This document shows, piece by piece, positions 57,401 to 64,000 of a DNA stretch of 64,000 nt. Source of the DNA: Calliphora vicina. Taxonomy: Eukaryota; Arthropoda; Insecta; Diptera; Calliphoridae. The stretch is from NCBI RefSeq assembly GCF_958450345.1, contig NC_088780.1:124634226-124698225 (forward strand), in the 5' to 3' direction. The position numbers were made by a program, and so were the translations under genes. Below the pieces are notes generated by a model. That model was not told the origin of the DNA. It made no database searches and saw nothing but the letters and a program-made list of their open reading frames with translations. Positions within the stretch are counted from its first letter, which is position 1. Each line of letters opens with the position of its first letter.

Positions 57401-57854
57401 TGGGATTTTGTCTGTTATTGGCAGGTCGTACCGATCACAACTGATTCGTTTGATATGGACATTGAAAAGTCATAGCAACAATACTTTGAATAAATTTATA
57501 TTGTACAAATGTTTCAAAGAAAAGGCTAAAAACTTGAAAAAATACTATTTTTTAAAATATTTAAAGATAATCACTGCAGCAGTTTTTAATATATAGTTTA
57601 ACGTGAAGTCAAACATTTATTCTTCGTATATAACCAGTTTTGTCGCTTTTTTATTATTCTTAATTATTTATTTAATGTTTTATTAATTTTCTTAATTTTT
57701 AGGTACAAAAATATTTATCATTTTGTGATTTTTAGTTAAATCAGTGTTGGAACTTTTCCTATTACAAATCATTTGTTATAAAAAACAAGCAAATAGTTTT
57801 CACTATAGAAATAGATAGAAGCAACTTGTATCCAATTTGTTTTGGCCAACACTG

Positions 57855-58588
57855 CACATGCACGCTAATATTAGTTTCAGCTAAATAAATGCCTAGAGGA
57901 ATTGTCTGTCCGTCTGTCTACCACCATACCACATCCTTAGTTTCTTTACTACATATTTTATGATTTTTGTTATTTGTATGAATAAGTATTCTTTTTTTTA
58001 CTTATTAAATTATCACAAGAAACAAATGTGTTTGAAAGTTCGATGCCAACATGGCCAGGAAGTTTAGTTGGATGAGTAAATAAATGAATCAAAAAAAAAA
58101 ACAAACCTTTTCTGATTTCCTTTTTTTGAATAAATGAATGGCCCACCAGATAATGTTTTAGAGAACAACTAAACAGAAAAAAAGCAATGCGAATATTTTA
58201 CCGAATTATAACATTATCTTCTTTGTGAACAATAGAATTTGTACAACTTTATTTAAGCTGATGCCAATGATGCTACACATCTACCGCCACGGCTGTTTCC
58301 ACTGATATTCTAATATTTTTCTATAGATTTGTGAAACAGTGTTTTTATGTTCTTTTGTTCCTGTTATATTTTGATATCCCCTCATAATCCTTGGGAAAAT
58401 CTCTGTGTTGAAAATTGTTGGTGTAAAATCCTAAACGAGCATGTGTATATATATTTATTGGGTAGGTTAAACAAGTTATTTCTATTATCTATTTCAATAA
58501 AATTAATGGCTAGCCTTTTATTCGAAAAATTGGAATCCTTGAAATATGTATGTACACTCAAAACGTGTTAAATTATTAAGCTTATTTA
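57855..58588. other. No gene seen
   Basis: The plus 74-codon frame at 58347-58571 has no motif. CTGTCCGTCTGTCTAC at 57906 is a short GTCY-type run. Confidence 0.45.
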
Positions 58589-59000
58589 AAAAAGTAGGAT
58601 AGATATATTCGACTGTGCCGAATCTTATATAACATTCACAAAATTATATTTTAAAATAAAAATTTTTAATATTTTTAGTGGAAAAAATGTTTAAATATTT
58701 TTTTTTAATTTTTCTATCAATATCCATATTGTCTATATTAAAGACTCAGTAAACCAGATATACATCAAAAATAGGTTAAAAATCGAGATTGTCCTGGTTT
58801 TTTCATTATATCTCAGCCATTTGTGGGCTGATTTTCTCCATAGCAACCGAACCGGGTCTATAGCGGATATATTGATGAATGAATCAAGCATGTTATTTAT
58901 TTGAGGGCTACGAAAAGTTGATTTCAACATAAATGAAAAATGTAGAAATTACAAACGGACTGACAAACTTATACATATATACCCTTGCCACTACTCACGG
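58589..59000 (-). repeat. Dispersed repeats K (inverted) and P
   Basis: 58589-58690 is the reverse complement of K1 (TTCGACTGTGCCGAATCTTA, TATAACATTCACAAAATT). 58795-58940 repeats P. 58940-59000 holds CGGACTGACAAACTTATACA and TATACCCTTGCCACTACTCA then CGGTGAAG, the typical head hairpin of K-type repeats. Confidence 0.72.
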
Positions 59001-59232
59001 TGAAGACTATAATAACGAAATTAAAACTAATGTTACTTATTCCCTCACCTTGTAACAATTCGAATCTATATTTATATATAAGTATGTATGTAAAAACGTA
59101 AGTCCAGAGAAATGAATATATTGCACAATATGTTGTCAATGTTTGCATCAGCATTTTGGTTGCTTCATTTTTCTGTTCGCCCTTGCCTCTCTGCCTTTCG
59201 TCATTGTTGGTTTGGTATAACTAAATACTAGG

Positions 59233-59932
59233 GTATTCATTAGGGTATTCAATTGATTAACAGTTAATCGGTTAACCGACTAATTTTGGACTGTTAACTG
59301 TTCGAATAATTTAAAATTGCCAATTTTCAAATAACAACTAACCGATTAATTTGTTTCACCATGACTTTTAAGATGTCGTTTTTTTCTTAATTTTCTTTTG
59401 AAGTTGTTTTTACTCTACCCCTATTATCCACAAACTCAAAATATCAAAAGAGAATTAAGAAAAAACTACGTCTTAAAAGTCATGGTGTAAATCGGCACAA
59501 AGTGCAAAAAAAACATTAAAAAAAACTGAGATAATGAATATTCTTCATCATGCTTTCGATTGCTGCAACATCTACAATCAGCGAAAGAGTTTTTTACAAG
59601 TCAAGTTTTATTAAATCTAAAGAAAAAAATCGTTTAAAAGGAAAAAAAATATATTCTTTTTATAAAAGATTATTTTGGAATGTGTATACAAAAAGGATCT
59701 CAAATACCATATTTGCTATTATTTTTTGGTTGAATTAGTATGTTTTGTTTGTCTTTTATGTTTTTGTACACAAAATTCGTGGTTGTATTTTCAATTTAAA
59801 ATTAAAATAGCTATTATTCGGTTAATCGAATAATTCAAATTAACCGATTATTAACCGAATAAATCTAAACCCCGATTAATTATTTGCTCGATTAAACCAG
59901 AAACCCGATTAATGGAATACCCTAGTATTCAT
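59233..59932 (+). mobile_element. hAT element Y, copy 2, nested
   Basis: Element 59241-59924 starts TAGGGTATTCAATTGATTAA and ends AATGGAATACCCTA, with a perfect 8-bp GTATTCAT duplication (59233-59240, 59925-59932). Its right half is the reverse complement of the left half of Y copy 1 (11696). A short inverted pair (ACCATGACTTTTAAGAYGT-type, 59358 and 59467) lies inside. Confidence 0.92.
59540..59660 (+). pseudogene. hAT transposase C-terminal dimerisation fragment
   Basis: Plus strand from 59550: MLSIAATSTISERVFYKSSF then IKSKEKNRLKGKKI. It matches the hAT C-terminal (Dimer_Tnp_hAT) signature SIPATSTPSERVFS..G.I.S..RNRL. Only this block survives; the frame continues as AT-rich noise to 59738. 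It lies inside Y copy 2, so it identifies element Y as a hAT. Confidence 0.88.
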
Positions 59933-60333
59933 ATTATTCAATTTTTATCTTGTTCGAATAATTCGATCACACATTTAAAATTAATCGAACTATTTGAATA
60001 ATAAAAATAAAGAATGAAGTTTCAAAATTACATTCGCCATCACATTCAACAACACTTTAATCTAAGTTAATATTTTGATTATTAATTGCGATTCTGCTAA
60101 TATTCCGCCAGCATATGTTCATCTAAAGTTTTTGTTTCGAAATCAATTCTAAAGCATTCAGCCATTTTTTTTAACTAAATAACAAATATTTGGTTCAAGT
60201 CCTAAATTAAACATTTTGAAAGACTTGTTTTTAGAATTGTTAATTTTTGCATTAATATATATATATATTTATTCGTAAGAAATTATTCGATTAATTGAAC
60301 AATCATTATTCGAATGAATACCCTACTAAATAT

Positions 60334-60858
60334 GTATGATATTAGAAAATTTTTCCATGGAATTTTTGCTTAAATTGCAATTTAGGTTTTCATTGTTTTC
60401 ATACAATAAATGGATTTATATACATATGTATATTTTGAGGTCTAAAATAAAAGATAAAAACAAATACAACGCAACATCAACTCGTAACCATAAAACTGGA
60501 CAATTGTATTGTCTAGTGAAAAAACAAAATTGTTAAAAATAGAAGAAGATAGATACAGTATTTAACTGCATGCTAAAGAGATTTCATTTGTTTGGGGTTT
60601 TTTAAATTTTTGCAAAAAAAAAAAAAAAACATTGTATTGTGTGCGGTTTATCATTGAACAAATAAATCAGCTTTATTTTTGATGCAATTGGTCACTAATC
60701 AATCTTAATTATTGAGTGTCAAAAATATCATTTCATTAAAAATAGTAAATGAATAATGTTTAATACTGATAAATAGTAATAATATGAATTTAGGGATATC
60801 TTACATACCTACATATATGAATTAAAAATAATAATTAATTTTTAAATAACTCTTTATG
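60334..60858. other. No gene seen
   Basis: A long A run at about 60616-60631. The 66-codon plus frame at 60336 has no motif. Confidence 0.45.
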
Positions 60859-61367
60859 TTTTTATACCCTACACTACCATAGTGGGGAGGGTATAATGCG
60901 TTTGTGCAGATGTTTGTAACGCCCAAAAAATATTGTTCTAACACCCATCTTAAAGTATACCGATCGACTTAGAATCACTTTCTGAGTCGATTAAACGATG
61001 TCCGTCCAGCTGGCTGGCTGGTCGGCTGGCTTAATGTGACCAAATTTTGTTACGATCGGTCCATAATTAGTCATAGCTACCATATTGACCCGTTTCCGAA
61101 AATCACTTTAACGTGAATAAATCGCTTAAAAATGTTGGTATACACACAAAATTCAACATAGTTAACTTTCATGTAGACATAAATCACACAACCCAATTTC
61201 ATAGTTATCGGTCCATAATTGGTGATAGCTCCCATATAAGGCCCACTTCTGAAAATCACTCAAATATATAAATTTTTGAAATTTTAAAAGAAAAATGTTT
61301 TTGCTCATTTACTTAGTGTAGGGCATTATATGGTCGGGCTTGACCGATCATACTTACTTACTGGTTT
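60859..61367 (+). repeat. Dispersed repeat G copy 5
   Basis: Starts TTTTTATACCCTACACTACC with GTGGGGAGGGTATAATGCGT. It contains CGATGTCCGTCC with GCTGGCTGGCTGG and two GGTCCATAATT blocks, and ends TATGGTCGGGCTTGACCGAT then ACTTACTTACTGGTT. A deletion relative to G2 removes the GTACAGGACGCAATTTTGAA to GGTCATAAATG segment. Confidence 0.85.
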
Positions 61368-62269
61368 AATTATATGACAGCCGGACGGTCATAGATAGCT
61401 TAACTTATAATTTTATAAAAACTCGGAATATATATGTATAAAAGCACTAGTCCTTCAAAAATCTATGAAATCTATTGTTCATTATTTCTTAAGATTTTGA
61501 AAAAATAGTTAATAATTATTTTCATCAAAATTGCAAAATTTCAGAATCCAAGGTCTACTATACCTTTATTCGTTATAGCTTCCTAAGGTTGAAAAGTATT
61601 AAAAAAATTATTGAAACGAACGGCAGGTATTTTCCATTTTATATTATATTATGATCATTATTAGTATCATAAAATATCATGTTATGATCAAATATAGTCG
61701 TAATATCAGTATGACTCAAAGTAATAATATAATGACCTAATGAAATTTTATTATTATCCAAAATAATCATATTATCATTAAAAGTTATTTTTGGAAATAC
61801 AACATTTACTTTTAATAGGTTTTAATGTGCTAACTGCGCAATTTAAATATTATTTATAAATTCAAATACACAATAATGTAATATTTTTGCTTATTTATCA
61901 TTATTTATTTGTTTGAAAAATAATTATGTTTCGGTGAATCATAATCAAATTTATAATTGGGATGGACATAAGAATTTTTTGCAGTAATTAAATTATTGTT
62001 GAAATTAAACTATTATTTGTGTACGGAAACAATATTTTGTTGCAAAGAACACAGTGTAGTTGTCGTAATCATGTTTTTTTTCTCTGCGTGTACACTTTGA
62101 ATAAAATCATGGTTGGTGATGATGCTCATTATTGATGACTTCGTTAATAAATGTTTAGACCAGCCGTCGTCAATCATAACCACCAGGGGCCGAACACGAA
62201 TGGTCATGAAAAACATCGTCATAAATATGTGTTTAGAAACGTTCCACAGGTAGATCAATCGAAACAAAT
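61368..62269. other. No gene seen
   Basis: ATCATTATTAGTATCATAAA-type text fills 61640-61790. The 84-codon minus frame at 62013-62267 has no motif I recognise. Confidence 0.45.
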
Positions 62270-62535
62270 TATAATAAATCGGAATCTTCTAAACTACTGT
62301 TCCGATCCATGATTTCACCAAAAGCCCCACACAAATGTTCCCCGGAATACTGTTTGAGCAGTCATAAATATGTTGATTGTGTGGCAGTTCTGATAAAATT
62401 TTGCACAAATTAGTTTTAAGTACTCTAAAATTATACTGTAAATTATGATGGAAATCGGGCATTATTTGTCCCTATTCCACATACCAGGCCCCCCTCAGAA
62501 AATGACTTGAACATTCATAATTGTCTTTTAATAAT
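62270..62535. repeat. Dispersed repeat L, copy 2
   Basis: GGAATACTGTTTGAGCAGTC, AAATATGTTGATTGTGTGGC, GATGGAAATCGGGCA, CCCCTCAGAAAATGACTTGA and CATTCATAATTGTC match 1-160. Repeat M3 starts directly after it. Confidence 0.72.
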
Positions 62536-62537
62536 TA

Positions 62538-63066
62538 ACTAGCTGAACCCGGTCCGCGTTGCTGGCCTTTAGAAAACATCTCTTTTATATTGCATATCGA
62601 TTTCGATTTTAATTTACAAAGTCGGAAAACCAACCTTCAATGTTAATACATGTAGTGGCATTTCGGCTGGTTCCAATGAATTCAAAAATTCAGTATGGAA
62701 ATTTCTTATTCATGCACCTGCAGACTGAAAATTAAAATCTCACTTTACACTGTTACCCAAAAGGCTTTTCTGAAGACTCCGTGAAAATATCATCAAAATC
62801 GGTCCAGCCATTTTTGAGTCCATGCGGAACATACATACACACATCTATTTTTATGAAATATAGGGCATTAGCGGTATAATGTCAAAATTGGATTTTTACA
62901 CACCCCTCCAGACCGAAAATCAAAAATCTGACCTTACAGTGTTACCCGCTAGACTATTCTGAAGATTCCCTGACAATTTCATCAAAATCGGTTCAGCCGT
63001 TTTTGAGTTCATTCGGAACATATATACATACCCACATACAAACATCCATTATTATATATGTATATT
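62538..63066 (+). repeat. Dispersed repeat M copy 3
   Basis: Head ACTAGCTGAACCCGGTCCGC then GTTGCTGGCC. It contains two related halves, each with GAAAAT.AAAATC, CACT/ACAGTGTTACCC, TCTGAAGA and CATCAAAATCGGT.CAGCC then TTTTTGAGT (about 62795 and 62985), so the 3' part is duplicated. Ends TTATTATATATGTATATTAG. Confidence 0.72.
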
Positions 63067-64000
63067 AGAGTGCTCCAAGAAAATAAAATTGCGAATTTTG
63101 ACCGTCCCCCCCTCTAGAATTGTTCTATGTATTGTAGAAACACATTGTGTAAAATATTAGGATGATAGGATAACGTTAACTGGTGGCGCAACGACGCTGA
63201 AGTTTTGAGGTGCATTTACAAGGGGAAAATATGCAATTTTTTCAGTTTTTGTAAAAATTTTGCCATTGAATAATGACTTTTACAATTTAATTTAACCCGG
63301 CAATTCCCAGTGTCACCTACAGGTGACAAAGATTAACGGTAGTTTTAAACATAGAAACATATATCATTGATAAATAATGATATTATTTATATACAGACAA
63401 GATCCTGTTTTATATCTGATTTTATTTTGGCAACGCTAGAATTTTATTAACTAGGGGATTTTTAAAAATCTTTAAGCAGTGTTTTTGATTATAACATACT
63501 GATGTGTGTTTTATGATAAATAAGTTGTTATAAAAATGCCAAACGGTAAAGTATCACAATAATTTTTTTTAATAAATACTGCTAGATATTCAGGCTAACA
63601 ATATCAGCAAGTATTTTTAGAAAATTATTTTTTCTCTGCCCAGTGTCACCTATTGGTGACCCCCGCTATAAAATCGCAACTAACTATATTTTTTTTATTT
63701 TAAACTTATTTATAGTGTAAACTAGACGTAATTTTACTATTTTTAATAAAAACAAATTGTTTCTCCCTTTGGCGAGGGTATGGGAATTGCCGGGTTAAAA
63801 GAATCGAAATGTGTACGTAATTGTCGTTATAATAAGATATAAAAGACAAAAATTGGTGAAAAAATGTTAAAGTTATTAAAAAATCGCCAGGCCATTAACG
63901 TGTCTCAGGCCACTAGAACAAGAAATTTATGAACAAAATTAACATATTTTGAGAAATATTAAAATAAAAGCTTATTTTTACTTAAAATTTATCCATATTT
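63067..64000 (+). repeat. Copy of foldback family F (runs off the window), interrupted
   Basis: 63225-63295 plus 63798-64000 match 26085-26330 and 15870-16060: GTGTACGTAATTGTCGTTAT, GTTAAAGTTATTAAAAA, CGCCAGGCCATTAACGTGTC, AACATATTTTGAGAAATATT. It is interrupted by a TTAA element (63296-63794). Confidence 0.82.
63292..63798. mobile_element. piggyBac-type MITE with TTAA duplication
   Basis: Element 63296-63794 starts CCCGGCAATTCCCA and ends TGGGAATTGCCGGG, flanked by TTAA (63292-63295, 63795-63798). The empty site GTTTAAAAGAATCG is preserved in the relative at 26168. Inside lie two copies of CCCAGTGTCACCTA..GGTGAC (63307, 63638), each a short palindrome. Non-coding. CCC ends and the TTAA target are standard for piggyBac. 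Confidence 0.9.

Larger units (their letters stand above)
56118..57854 (-). mobile_element. Tc1-like element containing a satellite
   Basis: Left end CAGTACCGGCCAAAAGTTAT at 56120 after TA; right end, reversed, CAGTGTTGGCCAAAACAAAT at 57854. They agree at 17 of the first 23 positions and fit Tc1-type termini (CAGT..TGGCCAAAA). The minus strand holds a Tc1 transposase fragment at 57255-57400. The region where the rest of the gene and its 3' side should be holds a 113-bp tandem array (56420-57255). About 1.7 kb, a normal Tc1 size only by coincidence. Confidence 0.78.
59221..60333 (-). mobile_element. hAT element X, copy 3, interrupted by hAT Y
   Basis: Outer element 59229-60325 starts TAGGGTATTCAT and ends ATTCGAATGAATACCCTA, flanked by CTAAATAC / CTAAATAT (7 of 8). 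12 bp inside its left end a second hAT has inserted (59241-59924). Internal text GTTCGAATAATTCGATCACA, TCTAAGTTAATATTTTGATT and GGTTCAAGTCCTAAATTAAA matches copies 1 and 2, which share the hAT transposase fragment. Confidence 0.88.

Noticed and set aside
57906..57922. Additional repeat G copy from a GTCCGTCTGTC run
   Set aside because: Only the short GTCY run is present, without the flanking G blocks.
62013..62267. 84-codon minus-strand frame as a gene
   Set aside because: No motif or partner; composition not distinct from neighbours.

Overview
The window looks like repeat-dense, AT-rich nuclear DNA from a higher fly (Diptera, probably Brachycera/Calyptratae). The evidence is the combination of Tc1/mariner, DD37E-type, hAT and piggyBac-like relics with dispersed GTCCGTCCGTC-type repeats that end in a small hairpin plus CTTACTTGTTT. 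I know these repeats from fly genomes; the species assignment is inference. I could not support any intact host protein-coding gene, rRNA, tRNA, CRISPR array or bacterial-type operon. Nearly all open frames are short, chance or low-complexity, or are broken pieces of transposases. The host DNA could be intergenic or inside a very long intron.

Layout. 1-2.4 kb: old dispersed repeats, then a 5'-truncated non-LTR retrotransposon with a 34-bp target duplication. 3.1-9.0 kb: a MITE, a rearranged mariner-like relic, a CACTGTGG-ended element holding a mariner-like fragment, a DD37E relic and a mariner relic. 9.7-12.5 kb: a long-TIR transposon with a remnant of an unusual spliced gene, then a hAT element. 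13.6-21.7 kb: mariner and DD37E relics, a 2.4-kb near-perfect foldback, and a three-layer nest (dispersed repeat hit by a mariner and by a 1.16-kb TA-target element). 21.9-29.2 kb: MITEs, a second CACTGTGG element containing a dispersed repeat, and a hAT relic. 30.9-33.8 kb: a DD37E transposon carrying a nested TA-target element that itself contains a mariner-like fragment. 35.4-36.7 kb: another mariner-like relic. 38.3-43.7 kb: three successive elements with 8-bp duplications (one encoding an unusual transposase with FDTTESNTG and NDTAERG motifs), each hosting smaller insertions. 44.0-47.5 kb: a long inverted-repeat element with a perfect 110-bp palindrome inside. 48.2-52.2 kb: ACTAG...CCGG-headed repeats, one carrying a roughly 118-bp tandem array with a 592-bp higher-order unit. 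53.5-57.9 kb: a mariner, an AGGCCTT minisatellite element, and a Tc1-like element that contains a 113-bp satellite into which a tRNA-derived SINE has inserted. 59.2-60.3 kb: a hAT nested within a hAT. 60.9-64.0 kb: more dispersed repeats and a piggyBac-like MITE in a foldback-family copy that runs off the window.

No gene here appears functional. The value of the window is its stratigraphy: many insertions keep recognisable target duplications, so relative ages can be ordered, and two encoded protein families are poorly known to me.
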